Part shown: one piece after another, positions 1 through 8,064 of the stretch
How the letters are laid out: every line of letters begins with the position of its first letter
How positions within the stretch are numbered: the stretch's first letter is position 1
Assembly: GCF_046254905.1 (NCBI RefSeq)
Contig: NZ_CP158016.1
Span: 2,356,001 to 2,420,000 of the forward strand
Direction: 5' to 3'
Length of the DNA: 64,000 bases
Source of the DNA: Pseudaeromonas aegiceratis
GTDB lineage: Bacteria; Pseudomonadota; Gammaproteobacteria; Enterobacterales; Aeromonadaceae
Translations under genes and position numbers: made by a program
The notes under the pieces: model-generated
Databases searched by the model: none
What the model saw: the letters and a program-made list of their open reading frames with translations, nothing else
What the model was told of the DNA's origin: nothing

Positions 1-758
<758 letters not shown>

Positions 759-765
759 GCCAGCC

Positions 766-811
766 GGCCCCAACAACAACGCCGCCCGCGGGCGGCGTTG
801 TTGTTGGGGCC
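766..811. terminator. Perfect 22-bp inverted repeat between convergent asnS and ydjA
   Basis: The arms 766-787 and 790-811 are exact reverse complements (GGCCCC-AACAACAAC-GCCGCCC) with only two bases between them. The repeat starts 7 bp after the asnS stop and lies before the convergent ydjA stop. It has no T-run on either side, so it is an unusual shape for an intrinsic terminator. It could still halt transcription from both sides or stabilise 3' ends. Confidence 0.6.
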
Positions 812-824
812 TGGCAAGCTCGCA

Positions 825-1376
825 TCACAGATAACGCACAAATTTGGCGCTGTCGAGCCGGCGCCGGGGGCCCACCACCGGCGTCTCCGGGGTGCCCAGG
901 TAGACGAAGCCCACTATCTGCTCGCCGTCCGCCAACCCCAAGGCCTGATGCACGCCTGGATCGAACATCACCCAGCCGGAGCGCCAGATGCCGCCAAAGC
1001 CCTGGGCCTGGGCCGCCATCTGCATGGCCATGGCCGCGCAGCCCGCGGAGAGCTGCTGCTCCAGCACCGGCACCTTGGGATGGTCGATGGCCCGACTCAC
1101 CACCACCGCCACCAGGGGGGCCCGCAGCGGCGCCTGCCGCAGCTTGTCCACCGCCTCCGGCCCCTCACCACGTCCCTCGGCCGCCGCGGCCAGCAGGGCG
1201 CCCAACCGCTCCCTGCCATCTCCCTCACAGAGGATGAAATGCCAGGGGTGCAGACCACCGTGATCCGGCGCGGCCAGCGCCGCCTGCAAAATAGTTTCCA
1301 AGGCGGCGCCCTGGGGGGCGGGGGCCACCAGGCGGCCACAGGAGTGACGTTCCAACAACAGGCTCAGGCCATCCAT
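825..1376 (-). CDS. ydjA: YdjA-like NAD(P)H nitroreductase
   Basis: A 183-residue small FMN-dependent nitroreductase-family protein, matching the length of E. coli YdjA. The N-terminal RHSCGRL flavin-phosphate region, the LxxAALAAPDHGGLHPWHF segment and the mid-protein GFGGIWRSGW block are typical of the YdjA branch. It is probably a homodimeric cytoplasmic oxidoreductase, and the physiological substrate is not known. An SD-like GAGGTG lies 6 bases before the ATG. E. coli also places ydjA beside sppA, which supports the assignment. Confidence 0.88.
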   Translation of the reverse strand: MDGLSLLLERHSCGRLVAPAPQGAALETILQAALAAPDHGGLHPWHFILCEGDGRERLGALLAAAAEGRGEGPEAVDKLRQAPLRAPLVAVVVSRAIDHPKVPVLEQQLSAGCAAMAMQMAAQAQGFGGIWRSGWVMFDPGVHQALGLADGEQIVGFVYLGTPETPVVGPRRRLDSAKFVRYL

Positions 1377-1458
1377 TCAAACACCTCTATACTCGACTCA
1401 TTGCCTCGATAAGCCTTCTACCTTAGACGGACGGGCCCGTTTTGACTACAGGTGCACC

Positions 1459-1608
1459 ATGAAATCCACCCCACCCTCAACCCCCGCCGCCAGGCGCCTG
1501 GAAGCCCAGCGCTGGCAACGGGAGCTGCACCGGCTATGGCAGCAACAACCGGGCCGTCTGCTGGCCCTGCTGCGCAACTGGCTCAAGGCCGATGCGCACA
1601 AACCCTGA
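1459..1608 (+). CDS. 49-residue basic small protein with FliF-C-terminus-like end
   Basis: An ATG ORF with a good SD (AGGTG five bases upstream) sits alone between ydjA and sppA. The 49-residue product is basic, rich in Arg, Gln, Leu and Trp, and has no signal peptide or membrane segment. Its end, GRLLALLRNWLKAD, resembles the short C-terminal helix by which flagellar M-ring protein FliF contacts FliG (pattern AL-x-(I/L)-R-(Q/N)-W-(M/L)). No flagellar gene is near. The function is unknown; the FliF likeness is pattern recognition only and may be chance. Confidence 0.6.
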   Translation: MKSTPPSTPAARRLEAQRWQRELHRLWQQQPGRLLALLRNWLKADAHKP

Positions 1609-1687
1609 GCCGTCCGCAAGCATGGTAATTCCCTCCCCCAACGATCATAATGGCGGGCCAAGGCTCGTCTTGTGAAGGAAGCTGCTG

Positions 1688-3520
1688 ATGTCATTACTGT
1701 TTCGCCCGATAAAATGGCTGCTGCGCACCGCCTGGCGCCTGCTCAACTTCACCCGAATTCTGCTGGTCAACCTTGCCTTTGTGCTGGTGCTGGTGGTGGT
1801 CATACTGGCATTGCAACAAGAAAAGCCCGCCACCCCAGCGCCGGAAGGGGCCCTGGTGCTGGATCTGGCCGGCCAACTGGTCGAGCAGGCCAGCACGCCC
1901 TTGTCCGGCAATCAGTGGCTGAGCGATCTGCTGAGCAGCGACAGCCGACCCCGGGAGCTGGTGCTGGGGGATATCCGCTACGCCCTGGCCAAGGCCAAAC
2001 AGGATGCGGCCATCAAGGGGGTGGTGCTGGAGCTGTCCGAGCTGCAGCCCAGCTCATTGGAGAAGCTGCAGCAACTCACCGCCGCCCTGGATGACTTCCG
2101 CCAAGGGGGCAAGCCGGTGGTGGCCATGGGGGATTTTTACAGCCAGGGTCAGTACCTGCTGGCGGCCCATGCCGATACCGTGCTGCTGAACCCCGCCGGC
2201 GCCGTGCTCATCCAGGGCATGGAGCGCTACCAGCTCTACTTCAAGGAAGCCCTGGCCAAATTCGACATCACCCCCTACATCTTCCGCACCGGCCGCTACA
2301 AGTCCTTCGTCGAACCCTATACCCGGGATGACATGTCGCCGGAGGCCCGCGAGGCCAACGGCCGCTGGCTGGGCCAGCTGTGGCAGCAATACGTGACCGA
2401 CGTGGCCAAGGCGCGCAAGATACGCCCGGACGCCATCTCGCCGGACAAGGGCCAACTGCTGGCCCGCTTCCAGGCCGCCCAGGGCAATGCCGCCCAGTAC
2501 GCCCTGGACCAGGGGCTGGTGGATCAGCTGGCCAGCCATACCGAGATGGTGCAACAGGTGGCCCAGTGGGCCGGCGCCAGCCAGGATGAGTCCGGCTTCA
2601 AGCACACCAGCCTGCGGGATTATCTGCGCACCCTGCCGCCACGCTTTGCCGACCAGGGCAAGCCGAAGATCGGCCTCATCGTCGCCAGCGGCACCATACT
2701 GAACGGTGAGCAGCCGGCGGGCAGCATAGGTGGCGAGAGTCTCTCCCGCCTGATCCGCCAGGCCACCAACGACAAGGAGATCAAGGCGTTGGTGCTGCGC
2801 ATCGACAGCCCGGGCGGCAGCGCCTTCGCCGCCGAGCAGATCCGCACCGAGTTGCTGGCCCTCAAGCAAGCCGGCAAACCCTTGGTGGTCTCCATGGGCA
2901 GCACCGCCGCCTCCGGCGGTTACTGGATGGCGGCCAACGCCGACAAGATCTACGCCGAACCCAGCACACTGACCGGCTCCATCGGCGTGTTTGGCATGTT
3001 CGCCACCGTCGATCAGGCCCTGGCCAAGCTGGGGGTCCACAGCGATGGCCTGGGCACCACGGATCAGAGCGGACTCTCCCCCCTGCGGCCCCTGCCGGAC
3101 CATATCCAGCAGCTGGTGCAGATGAATGTGGACAACACCTATCAGCGCTTCATCGGCTTGGTGGCCGAAGGCCGGGGCATGACCCCGGACGAGGTGGACC
3201 AGATAGCCCAAGGCCGGGTGTGGAGCGGCGCCGATGCCAAGGCCAACGGCCTGGTGGATGAGCTGGGGGATCTGCCGGCCGCGGTGGCCAGCGCCGCCGA
3301 GCTGGCTGAGCTGCCAAACTATGAACTGCAGCCCATACGGGCACCGCTCACCTCCAAGGAACGGCTGCTACGCCAGCTGTTTGACGAGGCTGCCCAGTCT
3401 CTGGTGCCCCAGAGCCTGACGCCGTTACTGAGTCAATGGCAGCACAGCCTGGCACCCCTGGCCCAGTTCAACGACCCCATGGGGCAATACGCCCTGTGTG
3501 AATTTTGTAGCGATCACTAA
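1688..3520 (+). CDS. sppA: Signal peptide peptidase SppA, 67K type
   Basis: An inner-membrane serine protease of 610 residues that degrades signal peptides released by leader peptidase. A single N-terminal membrane anchor spans about residues 22-42. Two tandem S49 peptidase domains follow, as in the long enterobacterial form. The catalytic dyad is visible: Lys205 in the first domain (GRYKSFVEP) and Ser409 in the second (STAASGGYW), the same serine number as E. coli SppA. The TGSIGVFG block is also conserved. An SD-like AAGGAAG lies upstream of the ATG. ansA follows 9 bp downstream, so the two are probably co-transcribed, as in E. coli. Confidence 0.97.
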   Translation: MSLLFRPIKWLLRTAWRLLNFTRILLVNLAFVLVLVVVILALQQEKPATPAPEGALVLDLAGQLVEQASTPLSGNQWLSDLLSSDSRPRELVLGDIRYALAKAKQDAAIKGVVLELSELQPSSLEKLQQLTAALDDFRQGGKPVVAMGDFYSQGQYLLAAHADTVLLNPAGAVLIQGMERYQLYFKEALAKFDITPYIFRTGRYKSFVEPYTRDDMSPEAREANGRWLGQLWQQYVTDVAKARKIRPDAISPDKGQLLARFQAAQGNAAQYALDQGLVDQLASHTEMVQQVAQWAGASQDESGFKHTSLRDYLRTLPPRFADQGKPKIGLIVASGTILNGEQPAGSIGGESLSRLIRQATNDKEIKALVLRIDSPGGSAFAAEQIRTELLALKQAGKPLVVSMGSTAASGGYWMAANADKIYAEPSTLTGSIGVFGMFATVDQALAKLGVHSDGLGTTDQSGLSPLRPLPDHIQQLVQMNVDNTYQRFIGLVAEGRGMTPDEVDQIAQGRVWSGADAKANGLVDELGDLPAAVASAAELAELPNYELQPIRAPLTSKERLLRQLFDEAAQSLVPQSLTPLLSQWQHSLAPLAQFNDPMGQYALCEFCSDH

Positions 3521-3529
3521 CAGGCAACG

Positions 3530-4552
3530 ATGACACCCATGGCCAACAAGAAGCAGATTTACATTGCCTACACCGGCGGCACCATAGGGATGCAGCATTC
3601 CGATCACGGCTACATCCCCCAGCCGGGGTTCATGGAAGATTGTCTGGCACGGATGCCGGAATTCCACCGCCCGGAGATGCCGGCCTACCATGTTCACGAA
3701 TACCAGCCGCTCATCGACTCCTCGGACATGACGCCGGCGGACTGGCAGCGGATCGCCGAAGACATTCGGGATCACTACGACGACTATGACGGCTTCGTGG
3801 TGCTGCACGGCACGGACACCATGTCCTACACCGCCTCGGCCCTCTCCTTCATGCTGGAGGACCTGAGCAAGCCCGTGATCATCACAGGCTCCCAGATCCC
3901 CCTGGCCCAGCTGAGATCCGACGGTCAGCAGAACCTGCTCAACGCCCTCTATCTGGCGGCCAATCACCCCATTCACGAGGTGAGCCTGTTTTTCAACAAC
4001 CAGCTGTTTCGCGGCAATCGCAGCACCAAGGTGCACGCCGACGGCTTCCAGGCGTTCGACTCGCCTGACTACCCGCCCCTGCTCACCGCCGGGATCCACA
4101 TCAAGCTGGGGTCGGGCAAGCCAGGCCAGCCCCATACGCGCCCGTTGATCCTGCACCCCATTGAGCCGCAACCCATAGGCGTCATAACCCTGTATCCTGG
4201 GATCTCGGCCCAGGTGATCGCCAACGTGTTGCAGCAGCCGGTCAAGGCACTGATCCTGCTGACCTTCGGGGTGGGCAATGCACCCCAGCAGCCGGCCATG
4301 CTGCAGTTGCTCAAGGATGCGGCCAGCCGCGGCATCATCATAGTCAACCTGAGCCAGTGCCTGCGCGGTCGGGTCAACATGGAGGGCTATGCCACCGGCA
4401 ATGCCCTGGCCGAGGCCGGCGTCATCTCCGGCTTTGACATGACCCTGGAGGCGGCCTTGGCCAAGCTGCACTTCCTGCTGAGTCAGGCCTTGAGCCCGGC
4501 CCAGATCCGGGCGGCCATGCAACAGGATCTGCGCGGCGAATTGACCCCATGA
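3530..4552 (+). CDS. ansA: Type I (cytoplasmic) L-asparaginase
   Basis: Hydrolyses L-asparagine to aspartate and ammonia. The 340-residue protein has both catalytic signatures: the N-terminal TGGTIGM threonine loop and the HGTDTM motif near residue 88. There is no signal peptide, and the overall similarity is to AnsA rather than to the periplasmic AnsB type. An AGG sits six bases before the ATG at 3530; the in-frame ATG at 3539 is an alternative. It follows sppA closely, matching the E. coli sppA-ansA order. Confidence 0.95.
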   Translation: MTPMANKKQIYIAYTGGTIGMQHSDHGYIPQPGFMEDCLARMPEFHRPEMPAYHVHEYQPLIDSSDMTPADWQRIAEDIRDHYDDYDGFVVLHGTDTMSYTASALSFMLEDLSKPVIITGSQIPLAQLRSDGQQNLLNALYLAANHPIHEVSLFFNNQLFRGNRSTKVHADGFQAFDSPDYPPLLTAGIHIKLGSGKPGQPHTRPLILHPIEPQPIGVITLYPGISAQVIANVLQQPVKALILLTFGVGNAPQQPAMLQLLKDAASRGIIIVNLSQCLRGRVNMEGYATGNALAEAGVISGFDMTLEAALAKLHFLLSQALSPAQIRAAMQQDLRGELTP

Positions 4553-4636
4553 GTCAGGCTTTTGCCCTGGCGCATGGTGCGCCGAAGCGCGACCGGCAAT
4601 AATCAACCGACAACAGGTTTTCGCAGGAGAAAAAGT

Positions 4637-5422
4637 TTGCGACAGATATGGATAGCCATGGGCTGTATGGTCGGTCTGCTGGGCGGCTGCAACGAAGACA
4701 GGATCGCCAGCATCTGCGAGAAGAACCCGGAGCTGTGTGCCGATCTCAATGATGACGGCTATTGCCGTCTGGAACGCAGTAACGTCATCCGCAACCGCTA
4801 CTACCACCAACAAGAGGCCTCCGATATCGGGGCCTATCATCTGATGAAGTCCCTCGAGTCCTATCTGCAGTGTATCGAGAAGACCACCCTCATCGAATAC
4901 TCGGAGCGCAAGGAGCGCAAGAACAACCGGGTCGAGGGCATGGTGGCGGCGCGTCGTCAATTGGAAACGCTGGATGTGCAGACCCGCAACAGTCTCGAGC
5001 CGCACCTGCTGCTGTGGCACTGGACCAACAACGGCAACCAGGCGGCCAAGGAGGCCTTCTTGAAGCGCGAGGGCAGCCCGCTGCTGGAGGAGCCCGAGCT
5101 GCAGCTGGCCCTGGCCAATCACTACCGCGCCACGGACACCGCCAAGGCCATCCAGATCTTGCAGCATGCCTTAAGCCTGTACAAAGAAGAAGAGGAGGTG
5201 GACATCATGATCCCCACGGCCCTCTCCGGTCTCTACATGAAGCAGCAGGCGTATCCCCAGGCCTATCTGTGGGCGCTGGTCACCAACCAGCTGCAGGGCA
5301 ACAAGGGCGGTGGCAAAAGCCCCTACATCCAGCTCAGCGAACAGCAAAAAGAGGCGCTGGCAGACCAGGCCGAACAGATCGTTGACCAGCTGCATGAAGG
5401 CCAATACCGCCCTGGGGGTTGA
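4637..5422 (+). CDS. DUF2989-type lipoprotein
   Basis: A predicted lipoprotein of 261 residues. The open frame extends further upstream, but a TTG at 4637 is preceded by AGGAGA with six-base spacing. It gives a compact signal sequence with the lipobox LGGC (Cys18), so this start is preferred. The mature part begins with a Cys-containing segment (ICEKNPELCADLNDDGYC). It continues as helical repeats resembling TPR/Sel1-like folds, with a long run of acidic and Gln/Ala-rich helices. The sequence looks like the DUF2989 family of Vibrio, Shewanella and Aeromonas, whose function is unknown. It is the last gene before a bidirectional terminator. Confidence 0.8.
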   Translation: MRQIWIAMGCMVGLLGGCNEDRIASICEKNPELCADLNDDGYCRLERSNVIRNRYYHQQEASDIGAYHLMKSLESYLQCIEKTTLIEYSERKERKNNRVEGMVAARRQLETLDVQTRNSLEPHLLLWHWTNNGNQAAKEAFLKREGSPLLEEPELQLALANHYRATDTAKAIQILQHALSLYKEEEEVDIMIPTALSGLYMKQQAYPQAYLWALVTNQLQGNKGGGKSPYIQLSEQQKEALADQAEQIVDQLHEGQYRPGG

Positions 5423-5435
5423 CCGACCCATCGCA

Positions 5436-5475
5436 CGTCATAAAAAAGGCTCCTTACGGAGCCTTTTTTATGACG
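5436..5475. terminator. Bidirectional intrinsic terminator (DUF2989 gene / msrB)
   Basis: Arms 5436-5453 and 5458-5475 form a perfect 18-bp stem with a TTAC loop. The stem core GGCTCC is flanked by A6 on one side and T6 on the other, so it works as an intrinsic terminator for both convergent genes. Confidence 0.92.
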
Positions 5476-5489
5476 GCAACAGACGAAGC

Positions 5490-5894
5490 TCAAGCGCCAC
5501 TGGACTCGTTGACCTCGGCCTCAAAGCTCATGGCCACGCTGTTGACGCAATAGCGCAGGCCGCTCGGGGTCGGACCATCATCGAACAGATGGCCCAGATG
5601 GGCGCCGCAGTGGGCACAGAGGATCTCGGTGCGCACCATGCCGTGGGAGCGATCCAGCTGGCGAACGATGGCCCCGGGCCGCGCCTCGTCGAAGCTGGGC
5701 CAGCCACAGCCGGCATCGAACTTGGCATCCGAATCGAACAAGGCCGCCCCACAGCAGGCGCATTGGTAGATCCCCTTGGCACGGTTGTGCAGCAGGGCCC
5801 CGCTAAAGGGGCGCTCCGTGCCCTTTTCCCAGCAGACATGGTACTGCTCCGGCGTCAACCGCCCCTGCCATGCTGCCTTTGACTGCTCTTTCAT
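5490..5894 (-). CDS. msrB: Peptide-methionine (R)-S-oxide reductase MsrB
   Basis: Reduces the R epimer of methionine sulfoxide in proteins, using thioredoxin. The 134-residue protein has the two zinc-binding pairs (CACC at 45-48 and CAHC at 93-96), the AGCGWPSF motif with the resolving Cys63, and the catalytic Cys116 in RYCVNS. A longer open frame continues upstream, but the ATG at 5894 has a strong AAGGAG SD and yields the normal family length. A palindrome overlaps that SD (see 5903-5924). It lies 64 bp after glgX on the same strand, so it may be read as the last gene of malQ-glgB-glgX or from its own promoter. Confidence 0.96.
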   Translation of the reverse strand: MKEQSKAAWQGRLTPEQYHVCWEKGTERPFSGALLHNRAKGIYQCACCGAALFDSDAKFDAGCGWPSFDEARPGAIVRQLDRSHGMVRTEILCAHCGAHLGHLFDDGPTPSGLRYCVNSVAMSFEAEVNESSGA

Positions 5895-5902
5895 CCTGGC
5901 TC

Positions 5903-5924
5903 CTTGTAACACATGTGTAACAAG
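5903..5924. promoter_or_regulatory. 22-bp near-palindrome overlapping the msrB ribosome binding site
   Basis: The outer arms CTTGT/ACAAG and the inner ACAC/GTGT around a central AT are complementary; the only mismatch is one symmetric A/A (T/T on the other strand). The element sits 8-29 bases upstream of the msrB ATG, and its proximal arm shares bases with the AAGGAG SD. It could be a repressor operator or an mRNA hairpin that hides the SD. Confidence 0.5.
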
Positions 5925-5958
5925 CCTAATGAAAGATGGCGGAAAATAAAACCCGCAA

Positions 5959-8061
5959 TTACTGAGGTTTTGCGGCGCCCGCCGCTGGCTCGGCCGGACT
6001 CTCCACCACCTGGCGCAGCAGCTTAATGGAGTGGGCACGCCCCAGGGCCACCTGCCGCCGGATATCATCCGGCAGGAAGGGCAGGCCATCGCTGGCGGCG
6101 GTATCCACCACCTGTTCCCACTGTCGGCCATCACTAGGCGCCGGCAGACGGAAGTGGATGTCATAATCGCTGGCATTGAACAAGACCGCCCAGCGCTCCC
6201 CCTCCCCCGAGAGATCGCCGATGTCCATGACAAACACCTGGGACACGGGGGTGTTCCAGTCTGCATCGGTCAGCAGGCGGCCATCCGGGTGATACCAGTC
6301 CACATGGTGGGACTCCCGCTGGGGCCCCAGGTAGTGGTCGTCCACCAGCTTGAGGCCGGAGAACACAGAGGAACTCCGCCGCAGGCTGATCATCTGGCGC
6401 ACGAACTCCAGCAGGCGTTCGTCCTCCTCCCGCAGCTCCCAGCTGAGCCAACTGATCCGGTTGTCCTGACAGTAGGCATTGTTGTTACCCATCTGGGTGC
6501 GGCCCAGCTCGTCCCCGGCCAGCAGATGCGGCGTGCCCTGGGAGAGCAGCAGGGTCGCCAGCAGGTTGCGCTTTTGCTGCTGCCGCTTGTGGCTGATGCG
6601 CCGCTCCGCCGTGGGCCCCTCCACGCCATTGTTGGCCGACAGGTTGTGACCATGACCATCCCGGTTGTCTTCGGCATTGGCGTGGTTGTGCCGCTGCTCG
6701 TAGGAGACCAGATCCTCCAGGGTGAAGCCATCATGGTAGGTGATGAAGTTGACGCTGGAGTGGATGGAGCGATAGGACTTGGGGAAGATGTCCCGCGAGC
6801 CCAGCAGCCGGGTGGCAAAGTCCGCCATCCGGCCGGTATCCCCGCGCCAGAAGGAGCGCACCGTATCCCGGTAGCGGTCGTTGGTCTCCTTCCAGTTACT
6901 GGGAAACTGCCCCAGGCGATAACCGAACGGCCCTATGTCCCAGGGTTCGGCCACCAGCTTGACCTGGCTCAGCACCGGATCCTGCAACACCGCCTTGAAG
7001 AAGGCCCCCCAGGGGTCGAATTCGTTGCCTTCCCGGGCCACCGTCACCGCCAGATCGAAGCGGAACCCATCCACCTGCATCTGCTCGACCCAGTAACGCA
7101 GGCTGTCCATCACCAGGCGCAGGACGTTGGGGTGGTCCACGTTGAAGCTATTGCCGCAACCGGTGACATTGACGTAGCGCCCGTAATCCGGACCGTGGGC
7201 GCCGTTCTCAAACATGTAGTAGTTGCGGTTGTCGAAGCCCTTGTAGCACAAGAGCGGCCCGCCCTGGCCCCCTTCGGCGGTATGGTTGTACACCACATCC
7301 AGGATCACCTCGATGCCGGCCTTGTGCAACTCCCGCACCAGGGTCTTGAACTCCTGCACCGCATCGGCCACCCCATAGCGGGGATCCGGCGCCATGAAGC
7401 AGACCGGGTTATAGCCCCAGTAGTTGGCCAGCCCCAGATCCTCCAAGCGCGGCTCGCTCATGAAGCTGGCCACCGGCAGCAGTTGCACCGCCGTGATGCC
7501 CAGGCTCTGCAGATGGCCGATCACCGCCGGGTGGCAAAACCCCAGGTATTTGCCGCGCCAGGCTTCCGGCACCTCGGGATGCAATTGGGTGAAGCCCTTG
7601 ATGTGGGCCTCATAGAAGATGCTCTGACAGTCGTTATGCCCAGGTCTGCGGCTGTCCTGCCAGTCGAAGGCGGTTTCGTCCACCACCAGCGACTTGCTCA
7701 TCATGGCGGCGCTGTCCCCGGCGTAGGCCTTGGCATCCCACTCCAGAGGACGGGAGAGCGCCTTGGCGTAGGGATCCAGCAGCAGCTTGTGCTCGTCGAA
7801 CAGGCCGCCGGGCAAGGTGGGCCCCTGCAGACGATAGCCGTAGGCTTGCCCGGCCTTGACCCCCGCCACGTAACCAAACCAGTACTGCCCCTTGCGCTCC
7901 TTGAGGCTGAAGCGGGCCAGCTCCTGCTCCGCCCCATCATAGAGGCAGAGGATCACGGCGGTAGCCTCCGGCGCCCAGACGGCGAAGTTGCATCCCTTAG
8001 AATCAAGAGAGGCCCCTAGTGGGGCCTCAGATCCTGGTTTCAGCGTGAACGGCTCGTTCAT
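5959..8061 (-). CDS. glgX: Glycogen debranching enzyme GlgX (isoamylase-type)
   Basis: A GH13 enzyme of 700 residues that cleaves alpha-1,6 branches of limit dextrins during glycogen breakdown. An N-terminal CBM48-like beta domain covers about residues 10-110, followed by the (beta/alpha)8 barrel. Catalytic blocks are visible: VDGFRFDLA (nucleophile Asp), VAEPWD (acid/base Glu) and the TYHDGFTLEDLVSY region (third Asp). It starts three bases after the glgB stop, so it is certainly co-transcribed with glgB. With malQ and glgB it forms an alpha-glucan remodelling set; no glgC, glgA or glgP lies in this window. Confidence 0.96.
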   Translation of the reverse strand: MNEPFTLKPGSEAPLGASLDSKGCNFAVWAPEATAVILCLYDGAEQELARFSLKERKGQYWFGYVAGVKAGQAYGYRLQGPTLPGGLFDEHKLLLDPYAKALSRPLEWDAKAYAGDSAAMMSKSLVVDETAFDWQDSRRPGHNDCQSIFYEAHIKGFTQLHPEVPEAWRGKYLGFCHPAVIGHLQSLGITAVQLLPVASFMSEPRLEDLGLANYWGYNPVCFMAPDPRYGVADAVQEFKTLVRELHKAGIEVILDVVYNHTAEGGQGGPLLCYKGFDNRNYYMFENGAHGPDYGRYVNVTGCGNSFNVDHPNVLRLVMDSLRYWVEQMQVDGFRFDLAVTVAREGNEFDPWGAFFKAVLQDPVLSQVKLVAEPWDIGPFGYRLGQFPSNWKETNDRYRDTVRSFWRGDTGRMADFATRLLGSRDIFPKSYRSIHSSVNFITYHDGFTLEDLVSYEQRHNHANAEDNRDGHGHNLSANNGVEGPTAERRISHKRQQQKRNLLATLLLSQGTPHLLAGDELGRTQMGNNNAYCQDNRISWLSWELREEDERLLEFVRQMISLRRSSSVFSGLKLVDDHYLGPQRESHHVDWYHPDGRLLTDADWNTPVSQVFVMDIGDLSGEGERWAVLFNASDYDIHFRLPAPSDGRQWEQVVDTAASDGLPFLPDDIRRQVALGRAHSIKLLRQVVESPAEPAAGAAKPQ

Positions 8062-8064
8062 GCA

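Noticed and set aside
2054..3211. 385-codon minus-strand frame inside sppA
   Set aside because: Shadow of sppA, repetitive Gly/Ala/Leu content, no SD.
4562..4636. Upstream ATG start for the DUF2989 lipoprotein
   Set aside because: It would add 25 residues before the lipoprotein signal; the TTG at 4637 has the SD and a proper signal length.
6031..8019. 662-codon plus-strand frame opposite glgX
   Set aside because: Antisense shadow of a clear GH13 gene; no start signals, low-complexity His/Gln/Arg content.
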